Positions 1 to 8,349 of a stretch of DNA of 20,448 nt are shown in pieces (positions within the stretch are counted from its first letter, which is position 1; each line of letters opens with the position of its first letter). Source of the DNA: Selaginella moellendorffii (taxonomy: Eukaryota; Streptophyta; Lycopodiopsida; Selaginellales; Selaginellaceae); the NCBI RefSeq assembly GCF_000143415.4, contig NW_003314327.1, positions 1,070,241 through 1,090,688 of the forward strand. The letters are read 5' to 3'. The notes under the pieces were generated by a model. It did not search any database and was not told where the DNA came from. It saw only the letters and a program-made list of their open reading frames with translations. The translations under genes and the position numbers were made by a program.

Positions 1-30
1 AGCATAGCATTTGTCACAGATTATAACTCC

Positions 31-417
31 ATGTTTGTAGAGCTGGAGAAACAACAGAAGATGCAGCAACATGGAAATGAAAATGACTTACGCCCATTAG
101 GGACCTTGCAAGCTGCAATCCGCACAGAACTGGTTGTCTGGTTGCAAGATAAATGTCTGAAATTTAGTCGTGCTTCTCTCCATTTTCTAGGGTATCAAAG
201 ATCCACTCCTGAAAAACAAAGATCGGTGGACAGACCTTCTAGCAAAAAAAAGAAGAATAAAAGAAAAAGCATTGCATGGAAAACCTTACCTTTAAACAAA
301 GGAAATTCTGAGTCAATGAGCTTAACCTTTACTCCAATCCTGCCAATACGCTCTGAGACACATAGATACACTGCAAAAAAAGAGCATTCTCAACTCAGAG
401 GGAAAAGAAAGAACTGG
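31..417 (+). other. Unrecognised open frame upstream of the DUF2358 remnant
   Basis: An open frame runs from before base 31 into the DUF2358 remnant. Its first ~45 residues (glutamine- and glutamate-rich, then a GTLQAAIRTELVVWLQ stretch) look more coding-like than the rest, which is rich in lysine and serine with an AAAAAAAGAAGAA-type tract and is probably intron or non-coding. I do not recognise the protein. The first part could be an exon of the same ancestral gene as the downstream remnant, or the tail of a gene starting outside the window. The window edge prevents a choice. Confidence 0.25.
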
Positions 418-696
418 GACATCTCTTTCAGAGATCCAGTAAACTGCTTTCACAGAGTTACAAGTGTATTATACAGGTGCTCCGGCTGAATGGTAGAATG
501 CTTTTCAAGTCGATCTGGGTGGAAATCTTGAGCACCTGGCAGCCTTTGGACAGCACACTATTGTGATCAGATGGTCTGTTCACGATTCCACAAGTGCCGT
601 GGGAAGTCAAAGGTCTCTTTGACGGCATATTTGAGTACAATCTGGACAGTAAAGGAAAGATTCGTGAGCACAAGGTATATAACGTAAAGACCAATG
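418..696 (+). pseudogene. DUF2358 (NTF2-like) domain protein remnant
   Basis: Read in pieces, this stretch gives motifs typical of plant and cyanobacterial DUF2358 proteins: DISFRDPVN at 418, then a YKCIIQVLRLNGRMLF-like piece and a WVEI..TWQP piece, then IVIRW near 560-574, then VPWEVKG and FEYNLDSKGKIREHKV before 690. The family has an NTF2-like fold; members with known location are often plastid-targeted, and their function is unclear. The pieces lie in different frames: the frame changes near 459, between 553 and 560, and near 583. No plausible introns explain these jumps, so I call it a pseudogene. Sequence identity ends where the dispersed repeat begins at about 704. Confidence 0.6.
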
Positions 697-703
697 CAAT
701 CAT

Positions 704-955
704 GCAGCAAACCTCATGGTGTGCAGCTGCGGTGATAAGCTCTCCTGGAAAAATGCATTGAGCAAACCTCATGGTGTACAGCTGCGGTGATAAGCTCTTC
801 TCGAAAAATGCATTGAAAAAAACTGGTTTACCCTAAAAAAAAAAACGTTTCACCCTCAACTGTTTTTTTGCCACATGTTTTCATCTCCACCATTAAGCTT
901 GAAAAGAATCTCGATTGAATATGTCACCGTTGCTCTTTTAAATATAGAAGGATGA
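704..955 (+). repeat. Dispersed repeat, copy 1
   Basis: Clearly related to 10784-11011 in the same orientation. Shared landmarks in order are AACTGGTTTACC, an A-rich tract, CTCAACTGTTTTTTT, ATCTCCACCATTAA, TCTCGATTGAATATGT and GCTCTTTTAAATATA. Copy 1 ends in an (ATG)n-like run. On the minus strand the left edge resembles the MRFAA-encoding exon of the RPL9 remnant at 10.5-10.8 kb, so both copies may descend from intron plus exon sequence of an RPL9-type gene. Confidence 0.7.
706..815 (+). repeat. 55-bp tandem duplication (two units)
   Basis: Two adjacent 55-bp units, 706-760 and 761-815, each start AGCAAACCTCATGG and end AAATGCATTG. They differ at only three positions, so the duplication is younger than the divergence between the two dispersed-repeat copies. 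Confidence 0.85.
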
Positions 956-1213
956 TGATGAGTATGATGATGATGATGCCATGTAGTTCTGTTGCAGTTT
1001 TCTATCATTAAAGAATTGAAAGGCAAAGAATATATGAGTGCTGTATTCTTGCAGTGGTCTATGTGGAGTACAATCCTAAGATTTTGAGATTTACAACTGT
1101 TTTACAGTTTTGGAGCAGATCGAAATATCCAGGGTTTGTTTAATGAGAACTGACGTTCTTTCCTCTCCATCTTAGAACTTGATCCAGCATTTCTAAAAAG
1201 ATGCTAAACTTAC
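956..1213. other. No gene seen
   Basis: Non-coding by inspection. The part nearest the peroxidase remnant (about 1090-1200, minus strand) may hold a badly decayed third peroxidase exon after the GTAAGT donor, but stops and frame changes leave no motif I can defend. Confidence 0.3.
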
Positions 1214-1639
1214 CATGACGGTTGAATCTCTGGCAGCTATAGCGAGAGTGTCAGCACAGGGATAAAAAAAAATGAAGCTCTTGGCAGACATGAAGTGACA
1301 ATTTTTACACTTTACTTCCATTGGTGGGAGTTGAGTCAAGAAGAACCGATCCATCACAGCCCTGAAGAACAGCAAAGTTACCAGACCAGAATTTAAATCT
1401 TGCAAAGCTACTCCCGTCGACGAAACAGTCGTGGAAGTGCAAGCGAAGAGCTCCTGCTATCGTCCTGTCCCAATTGGTCTGCTTGCTCAGGGTGTCTCTG
1501 ATGATCCTCTCGGCTTGAGTACAGGATCTCGAGTAACTGTGGTAGCCATTCTTGTGTCCTCCACTCTCATCATGAACCAAAACACCCAAGCCCAGAGACA
1601 GCAGAAGCAAAACCAAATGTTCCCTCTCCAACTTCCCAT
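1214..1639 (-). pseudogene. Class III secretory peroxidase, 5' part, broken
   Basis: Class III peroxidases are secreted plant haem enzymes that use hydrogen peroxide to oxidise phenolics in the cell wall. On the minus strand, a hydrophobic leader (LVLLLLSLGLGVLV) is followed by SCTQAERIIRDT, the distal-histidine motif LRLHFHDCF, then after a 54-nt intron GCDGSVLLDSTPTNGS, and finally CADTLAIAARDSTV.

Damage is visible in several places. The only suitable ATG (1637-1639) is one base out of frame with the leader. The intron (1362-1415) starts GGGAGT instead of a GT donor. The segment normally joining NGS to SCAD is missing or replaced. Nothing after the GTAAGT at 1208-1213 encodes the proximal-histidine half. 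The identity is secure; loss of function is inferred from the accumulated lesions. Confidence 0.8.
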
Positions 1640-1745
1640 CGTCGGGTATTGCAGCTTGGCATATCTTCTTCCTCGAATTTTTTTGGCAGTGATCGATGAT
1701 CCGAAGATGAGCATCATTCCGTGATGAAATGGGCCACTGATACAA

Positions 1746-2640
1746 GGCTCTTAGAATCCAAGTTAAGTCGTCATAAACCGTGTCTGCTGCCTCTGATGAG
1801 TGTTTCCATCCTAGGGAAGCTAGCGCTCATAATTTGACGAAGTTCAACCTCTGCACAAGAAATAGGAAAATTCAGCCAACTAAAGAAAGGTTCTGAAAGG
1901 ACATATGTCTGTAGGCCGCGTTTTCTATTCCATTTCCAAGCTTTCACTTTGTTCTGTTTGTTAAGCTTTTGCTTTTTCTTCTTCTTCATGATGTTCTTGC
2001 CCTTCTTTTTCTTCTTGTTTATCTTCTTTTGGTCTATGACGCTCAATGGTCAATGCTAAATGTATAATGGGTAACGAGATATGGGTCAATTTCAAATCTT
2101 CATTGTCGTCCATTACTTCGTTGCTGGCTACAGGTTAGTATTTATAATTTGTGCTATTATTACTTTATCTGGTGTTTGTAGGAGGACTGCCTTGGATTCC
2201 AACAGCACAGTTTCTTGCCACAACAAGGCCATGAGTTTTCGAATTTGTAAGAGTTTCAAAAGTTGTACTTATAAAAGAAAAAAGTACTATACTGAACTGT
2301 ACCTTGATCTTAGTGAATCAAAATAGCTTTTTTCCTCGTTATGGAATATGTCCAGGTGTGGGCACTTTTTTTTGTTCTCTACTTACCCGCTTTATTCCTA
2401 TCATGTAGTACTATTATAGCAGAGAGCCAGCTCTGCTGAGAGATATAGCATACCCAAGATAAATAGATCTTCTTTTCTAATTTTATGATGTTAGACATTT
2501 TGATTGTATACAAGGTTAAAAAATTTTGTGTGTGTATAACGAGGGAGGTCTTTCCTGCAGGGTTCTGTGGAACCACCAGGACCTAGTGGGTGGAGGCACT
2601 CCTCTCTGGGGGGGATGCCTATGCACATCATCACACTGCT
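1746..2640. other. No supported gene; possible isolated exons
   Basis: 1771-2046 on the minus strand is an open frame only because of a lysine-coding A/G tract. 2098-2210 (+) contains an intron-like GTTAGT...TGTAG segment of about 49 nt, and 2561-2650 (+) is a GC-richer block bounded by TTTCCTGCAG and a GT. I could not tie any of these to a protein family. Confidence 0.3.
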
Positions 2641-3212
2641 GCCACCCACACAAAGAACAGGTATTCAATTGTACCTTCACATGCTTTTGAAAATTGCAAG
2701 CCTTTTTGGTGCAGTGAGGGAAGAGTAAAATGTTCTAGACGAGAAACAAAAAAACAAGAGTGAAGTGGCAATCTACTGTAAATTCTCTCTCTCACACACA
2801 CCTGATTTTTTATCTGATATTAGTAGCACTAAAGAGGAGGAAAATTCTCTACTGGGACAGAGAGAATAACTACTAGTATGTGCACATATTTACATGATTC
2901 AGAGTCTGCTGAGCATGAAATTTAAGCTAGCCTTTGTGAAAGTAACAGTGAATGATATGGTGTAAAAACTTTGCATTGCTTACTTGTTGCTTCTTGCTCA
3001 GCAGGATTATTGGAGGAGAAGAGATGACTTGCGACAGGCCACCTATAGGCTCCATGGTTTATGTCAAGTACATAGCCTGATTATGCAGAGGGGCTGTTGA
3101 TATAATATGCTTCTTTCAAAGGTTTACATCATTTGATTCAACAATTAGCAGCAATTTTATGTGATCCATTGTCAGACAGAAAATAAAATCTGATTGAGTC
3201 ATTTTCAACTAG
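2641..3212. other. No supported gene
   Basis: Mostly AT-rich. After a TGCTCAGCAG acceptor-like site at about 2994-3003, a short frame up to about 3100 reads like coding sequence (DYWRRRDDLRQATYRLHG) but matches nothing I know. It could be an upstream exon of the neighbouring PPR remnant. Confidence 0.25.
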
Positions 3213-3690
3213 CTAATCAATGCTTGTGGTTGGTCAGGAGCAGTGAAATGAGCATCTGAGGTCTTCACAGAGTTGAAGTTTGAAAGTCCTACAGATCCAA
3301 ATCACGCCACAATGTGTTTGCTCATAGACACATGCTCAAAAACAGGAGATGTAAGTGGCTTTTATGATTTCTGTGGCTTTGTTGTGACAGCTAAATTTTT
3401 CAGGGAAACTCACAAGTGTGGAATCGGAGGATGCCTGGAGCCTTATAGAGCAGCTGTTCATGCATGCAGCAGTCATTTCCATCTACAATGACATGAAGAA
3501 AGAAGGTGTGAAACCAGATGAGGTAACAATTTGCGATCTAATTTCATTTTGTGTGTTTACTTGATTTTCATTATGCATATTTTCTTTAGTGCTTTGATTA
3601 ATGTTGCTGGCCATGGTGGTAAATTCGACTGCACTGGGCAGAAATCACATTGCATCAACATCCATAGGGACCATCGCAATGCTTTGTTTT
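3213..3690 (+). pseudogene. MRL1-like pentatricopeptide repeat (PPR) protein fragment
   Basis: PPR proteins bind RNA in chloroplasts and mitochondria; MRL1 stabilises the rbcL transcript. In order the sequence gives LINACGWSGAVK, ASEVFTELKF, PTDPNHATMCLLIDTCSKTGD, AKFFRETHKCGIGG, YRAAVHACSS, SIYNDMKKEGVKPDEVT, then SALINVAGHGGKFD and a decayed SIGTIAML. The DPNH, HKxGIxG and VAGHxGK segments in this order fit the MRL1 repeat region better than a generic PPR protein.

Breaks: an in-frame TGA after GAVK, a frame change between HACSS and SIYNDM with the usual connecting residues missing, and no reading frame that joins everything. Some interruptions may be short introns (a GTAAGT at 3351, a GTAACA at about 3522). 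No start or stop of the ancestral gene is present. Confidence 0.6.
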
Positions 3691-4049
3691 AATTAAACAG
3701 TCAAATTCTGTCCTTTGGGACTTCCTCACCACATGACCATATCCTTAGTCACCACACCAAAGGACTGCTCCTCTTCAATTTTGTATTACAAGAAGTTGAA
3801 AAGCACTCTCTTATTCCTGGTGCTGTGGTATTCAGCTCCCTAACAGGAGTCTCTAGCATGTGAGTCACTACAATGTTACTGCTTTGAACTTGATGAAATA
3901 TTTCATGGCCAGACAGGGATATTTCTTTACAAAAATATACAGGTGGTGGAATACAACCCAGCATTCCCACTTTGTGTGTAATTTTCAAATCATAAAATAT
4001 TTGAATTCAGGCTTTCATGGCTAACAAGAGTGAGGAGCAGCAGCAGGAT
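3691..4049. other. No gene seen
   Basis: AT-rich sequence between two PPR fragments. The open frame on the minus strand at 3749-3988 has no recognisable motif and is probably chance. Confidence 0.3.
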
Positions 4050-4215
4050 TCTGAGCAATGAGCAGGAAAATCTATGGGCTTGGTAACAGGTCTGCATGGA
4101 GGCTTTTTAAAAGCATGCCTCAGCAAAACCTGTTGTTGTTGAGGCCCAGAAGCTAGATCACTTGGAAGAATGTCGAGTTCTCTTCAATTCCATGCCAGAG
4201 CATGACTGTTGTCTG
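4050..4215 (+). pseudogene. PLS-class PPR motif remnants
   Basis: Two short pieces in different frames look like PLS-type PPR motifs of plant organelle RNA-editing factors: AWRLFKSMPQQN (about 4095-4130) and KLDHLEECRVLFNSMPEHD (about 4150-4207). Both carry the LFxSMP core that ends these repeats. They are separated by a frame change and a stop. Selaginella genomes are rich in such genes. The fragment is too short to say which one it came from, or whether it belongs with the MRL1-like fragment upstream (different PPR class, so probably not). Confidence 0.45.
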
Positions 4216-4610
4216 AATAATCACCATTTAAAACTGAATATTTATAAAGTAAATACTCTGAAAAGTATGGTACCAGCACCTCCAAAATGGTTGACAATTG
4301 AGGACTTGTGATTCCATTAATCATGTTAAGCTTTCTTGATGAGTACATCACTAGGGTCTTAGGATAAAATAGAAAGAGGGAGTAATGTATGTCAATCATC
4401 ACTTTATAGTCATTTGAAAGTCACTTAAATATTCACAATAATAAAAGTATAAATGGAAAATTGGTGCAACATTAGTATATAGCCAATTTATAGACACTTT
4501 AAGTTCATAATTAAATTTGAAGTTTAATAAAATTTAAAAGATATGATAAAAATTAAATTTTAATCTAGAAAAATCAAAAATGTCATAAAAACATTAAAAT
4601 AAATTTATAT
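4216..4610. other. AT-rich insertion target region
   Basis: Strongly AT-rich, increasingly so toward the retrotransposon insertion at 4610/4611. It continues in composition at 9602. No coding signal seen. Confidence 0.5.
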
Positions 4611-4785
4611 TGTGAGGGCCAAGTGTACGGCTACGATGCCGTATACTAATATTAGAGTAGTGGGATTTTGGTAGCCGTCGGATTGGTTTCAATCCGGACC
4701 ACTCGCTCCTGTATATAAGCTAGGGTTTTTGGGCTAATTGATATGCACATTTCTGTATTCCTTTTCCATATTCCAGGCACTCACA
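4611..4785 (+). repeat. 5' LTR
   Basis: 175 bp, TG...CA ends. It matches 9427-9601 except for six substitutions. It carries the element's promoter (TATATAA at 4712-4718). Two short inverted repeats lie upstream of the TATA box: TACGGC/GCCGTA around 4626-4643 and CGGATTG-GTTT-CAATCCG at 4679-4696. Confidence 0.95.
4712..4718 (+). promoter_or_regulatory. LTR TATA box
   Basis: TATATAA, 27 bases after the 3' end of the CGGATTG stem-loop region begins to close, in the usual place for the U3 promoter of a short plant LTR. The identical site in the 3' LTR is 9528-9534. Transcription would start some 30 bases downstream, leaving a short R-U5 of about 40 bases. Confidence 0.6.
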
Positions 4786-5018
4786 TTGGTGGAGGTGAGG
4801 GGCACCTTTGATTGTCCCTGAGGAGTGCTTGGATTTGGGATTTCGGTTTAGATCTAGCTTTTGCATCATCTAGATCTAGCTTTTTCCATTTCCTTTTTCT
4901 TATTCTTTCTTTTCAGGATTTTGGTTTAGATCTAGCTTTTTGCATTGTCTAGATCTACCACTTCCTTCCAACTTTTTATCATTTCTCTTCTTTTGCTCTT
5001 TCTTTTTCATTCATTTTC
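4786..5018 (+). other. Retrotransposon leader with candidate primer-binding site and internal duplication
   Basis: Directly after the 5' LTR and one T is TGGTGGAGGTGAGG (about 4787-4800), in the position of a tRNA primer-binding site; it starts with the expected TGG but is not the initiator-methionine type (TGGTATCAGAGC). I could not assign the tRNA. The leader contains two copies of a TTTAGATCTAGCTTTT / TCTAGATCTA block (about 4840-4880 and 4917-4957) separated by pyrimidine-rich DNA. Confidence 0.55.
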
Positions 5019-5951
5019 ATGGTAGATCAGCATTCTCCTCCCTTGACTCTAGAGCAGTAGTTGGTTCAATTGCTTGATGCTATGTGCTTGCAATTGAACA
5101 ACCAAAATCAATTGATGGCGGCATTCATGGCACATGGTCCAACTTCTCCTGCTCTTGGTGCCAATCCTTGCATTCGGCCAGAGTTCTTTCATAGGAATCC
5201 TGGGGATGATGTGTACCATTGGTTTGATCACTTCACGGTGATTGCCACATATCATTCTTGGGATGATGCTCGACATTTGCGTGAATTCCCCACGTGTCTC
5301 CAAGGGACGGCGTTGCAGTGGTACAATGGATTGAGCGCAGCCACTCGTGGCGATTGGAGTGTTCTTCCGGACATCTTCAAACGCGCCTTCGGACATGCCG
5401 ACGATTGTGATGATGCCTTCCAACAATTGCATCGTCTTCGCCAAGGGCCATCTGAGTCGGTGATGCAATTTGGTGTTCGTTTCCGAAGTCTTTTGCTTCA
5501 TGCAGAGCCCAATATGTCGGAGTGGATCAAGCTAGGAATGTTGTGGTTAGCACTTCATCAAGATCTTGTCGGACTTGTGCATGCATTTGCTCCTGCCACC
5601 CTTGACGATGTTCTTTGCTTGGCACAACGTTATGAGACATCGCCTCTTCCACTTCTCGCTCCACGTCCTTCAGCTCCACTTCCTATGAGTGATGGTCCTG
5701 TTCTAATAGAGGTTGATGCTGCTGCTACTTGAGTCCAAAGACAAGGGCAAAGCTGTGGTCGTGGCCGTGATGTTTGTTGCTAGGCGTGTGATGAAGTTGG
5801 TCATACTTATTGGCGTTGTCGGCGCTTTCCGGATTGGCAACCTCCATTTCCTGGGTGGAGACCTTGGCGTTAGCAACGTCCCATTGGTGCTACTGCGGTG
5901 GAAGGTTTGGACACCGAGGTGCATCCGGGAAATGAGGAGTCACGCAAGTAA
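5019..5951 (+). pseudogene. gag: Retrotransposon gag (nucleocapsid), five stops
   Basis: Gag forms the virus-like particle and binds element RNA. The frame begins at the ATG at 5019. It has the retrotransposon gag core (YHWFDHFTVIATYH ... LQGTALQWYNGL, about 5210-5330) and, after the stop at 5730, a basic RGR-type linker followed by a CX2CX4HX4C zinc knuckle at 5778-5822.

Stops in the same frame are TAG 5058, TGA 5730, TAG 5781 (inside the zinc knuckle, between its first two cysteines), TAG 5871 and TAA 5949. Gag is in frame 3 of the window while pol is in frame 2, so the junction near 5935-5950 is either a former programmed shift or an indel. Confidence 0.85.
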
Positions 5952-6487
5952 CGGAGGGACTTTGCGCAAATAAGTTAGTGACCCCTCCATCTTTCTTTCG
6001 GAAGTATCATCAAGGGGTTCACTCGACACCAGTTCATCCAGTGTTTACTTTCCAAGCTTGTTTTTATAACAAGAGGTCTCCTATTCTTCTCGCCGTGTTG
6101 GTTGATACAGGTTCGAGTTTATCTTCTGTTGCTCGACCTGTTGCCACACGTTGTCGTCTACACTTGCGTCATGCGGCGAATCCAGTTTTCATTCTTTATG
6201 GCAACGGCCGTACACATGCATGTGCACGAGATGAGGCAGACCTGGTTGTGCGTGTGGGCGATCTCGAGCTTGAGTTGTAGTTGTTGCGGGTGGTGCCAAC
6301 TCAAGCTTTTGACCTCATTCTTGGTATGGATTGGTTGTAGCGCAATCATGCCAAATGTAACTTTGAGGCTTCTCCCCCTTGTCTCATACTTCCTTATGTT
6401 TCATCCATTCCTCTCACTTCCGTACCTCTTCATCCCTCTACTTCTACCTCTACTTCTATTACTTTTGTTCCCCCATTATTTTCTCTT
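5936..6487 (+). pseudogene. pro: Retrotransposon aspartic protease region
   Basis: Retropepsin-type protease that would process the Gag-Pol polyprotein. The active-site triplet DTG is at 6104-6112 within LVDTGSSLSSV, and the second conserved strand FDLILGMDWL is at about 6308-6337. The frame is shared with reverse transcriptase. Two stops interrupt it: TAG 6278 and TAG 6338, each replacing one codon in otherwise well-aligned sequence. The Ser/Thr/Pro-rich linker 6360-6490 joins protease to RT. Confidence 0.8.
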
Positions 6488-7326
6488 GTGTTTCCATCTT
6501 ATTCTGCTCTTACCCTTTTCGATCCCTCCGATGATCTTTGTGTTGCAGCTGTTGACCGACTCATGAAGGAGTATTCTGATCTCTTTGAATTTGACCTATC
6601 ATCTGGGGCCAAGATTGCCACACGTCATCCCATTCCAACTGGGGATGCTCGTCCAATCAAGGTTCCTGTTCGTTGTCGGTCACCCAAGGAGATTAAGATT
6701 TTACATGCAAACGTCAAGGAGATGTTGGAGAAGAGTGTTATTCGGAAGTCGCGAAGTCCTTGGGCATCTGAACCTCATCTTGTGATGAAGCCTGATGGGA
6801 GTATTCGTTTCTGCATTGATTATCGTCCATTAAATGAAGTGACGATCCCGGATGTGTACCCTCTTCCTCACACTGCTGATCTCTTGGATCGTCTAGGGCG
6901 AAGCCGTTGGTTCACCAAGCTAGATCTTGCTTCTGGGTATTGGCAAGTACCGATGGCCGACGAAGATATTCCTAAGACTGCTTTTCGTACACTATTTGGT
7001 TTGTACAAGTTCTTGGTGATGCCATTTGGTTTGAACAATGCTCCAGCAACTTTCCAGCGGATGATGGACAAGGTTCTTTGTGATATGCCAGAAGTGACTG
7101 CTAACTTCATTGATGATGTCTTGATTCACTCGGAGGGGATGTGGGTGGAGCACATTCGTGATGTGTGTAAAGTGTTGGATCGGCTACGGGATTAAAGCTG
7201 AAGAAGTCAAAGTGCATGTTTGGGTCCAAGGACACAACTTATCTTGGGTACCGTATTTCTCGTAAGGGTTTGTAAATTGATCCTGACAAACTTGTAGCCG
7301 TTTTAAAGTTCCCTACTTCGAAGTGT
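6488..7326 (+). pseudogene. RT: Retrotransposon reverse transcriptase domain
   Basis: Copies element RNA into DNA. Motifs in order: VRKS-type SVIRKSRSPWASEPHLV, DGSIRFCIDYRPLN, FTKLDLASGYWQVPM, TAFRTLFGLYKFLVMPFGLNNAPATFQRMM, and the catalytic box as FIDD at 7106-7117 (YxDD-type; FIDD is common in Ty3/gypsy). The frame is open from 6488 to 7192. A frame change at 7185-7191 moves the thumb and connection region (KLKKSKCMFG...TYLGYRIS) into frame 1, and a TAA at 7273 follows. Confidence 0.95.
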
Positions 7327-8349
7327 GTGAATGATATGCAGCGCTTCTTGGGCAAGGTGCAGTATCTCGGTCGTTTTGTGGATCATCTTTCTGATTGCAC
7401 TACACCATTGCGAGCGTTGTTGAAGTCATCAACATCATCTTTCATCTGGTCTTCAGATTGTGAGCGGGCATTTGTGGATCTCAAAGAGCTTTTGACGACT
7501 CCTCCGGTTTTGGCATATCCTGACTACACTCAACTTTTTATTTTGCGCGTTAATGCTTCTGATATTGGTCTTGGAGGTGTGTTGATGCAGGAGAGCCCAA
7601 GTGTGCCTGGTCAGTGTCATCCCATTATATATATAAGCCGTACATTACAACTAGCAGAGGTGAACTACTCCACGACAGAGAAGGAGTGTTTAGCGGCAGT
7701 TTGGGGTTTCGAGAAACTTCATGCATATCTACATGGTTCTCGAACGTTACTTGAAGGTGACCATGCTGCCGTTATTTCATTATTGAAGCGGAAGAACCTG
7801 ATTGGTCGTATTGCTCAGTGGGCTTTAAAGTTTCAGATATATGATTTTGATGTTATTCATTGCCCAGGGAGTTCTATGGCTGATGCTGATGCCCTTTCTC
7901 GAGCTCCTCTTCCTTCTCCACTCTCTTCTCATGTTTCTGATGAGCCTGTTGTTGCAGCATCTGTGGATTTTCTAGACAAGGATTTTGTGCCGTCGGCGGT
8001 TGTTGTACTTGATGTTCAGTGTCCACAAGGCGTAGAGCAAGATCTACCTTCTCTAGATGAGGTTCGCGAGGCTCAAAAGATTGAGCCGTGGATTCGAAAG
8101 CTTCGAGATGTGTTTGAGGATCCTGCATCACTTGCTGATGACTTGCCTTTCCGGCATTTACATTCTCAATATCACCTTGAAGATGGCCTTCTTTATTTTG
8201 TGGGGATGGATCATGATGATCATTTACGGCTGGTGGTGCCTTCTGTTTTTATTCCGCGGTTTCTCCATGCCTACCATGATTCTCCTGTTCTAGGTGGGTA
8301 TATGGGACATCGTCGTATGACTGAGAAGCTGCACAGATCTTTCTATTAG
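7327..8349 (+). pseudogene. RH: Retrotransposon RNase H and integrase N-terminal part
   Basis: Open frame of 340 codons. RNase H removes the RNA strand during reverse transcription; its region spans about 7500-7910 with RVNASDIGLGGVL, YSTTEKECLAAVW, LLEGDHAAV and DADALSR. The first catalytic aspartate, normally in a TDAS context, is Asn here (AAT at 7552-7554). The Glu (7678-7680) and second Asp (7759-7761) remain. From about 8200 the frame enters the integrase zinc-binding region (HAYHDSPVLGGYMGHRRM). It ends in a TAG at 8347 where the family normally has tryptophan. Confidence 0.9.

Noticed and set aside
829-845. A-tract as the poly-A tail of a retroposed DUF2358 gene
   Set aside because: The tract is inside the dispersed repeat and is present at the other copy, which has no DUF2358 sequence.
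1431-1724. 97-codon plus-strand open frame
   Set aside because: Antisense of the peroxidase exon.
1771-2046. Lysine-rich minus-strand open frame, nuclear-signal-like
   Set aside because: It is an A/G simple-sequence tract; the rest has no motif or codon bias.
5049-5501. 150-codon minus-strand open frame
   Set aside because: Antisense of gag, with no motif of its own.
6102-6566. 154-codon hydrophobic Leu/Phe-rich open frame
   Set aside because: It overlaps protease and the linker in another frame; the hydrophobicity comes from out-of-frame reading of a Ser/Thr/Pro-rich region.
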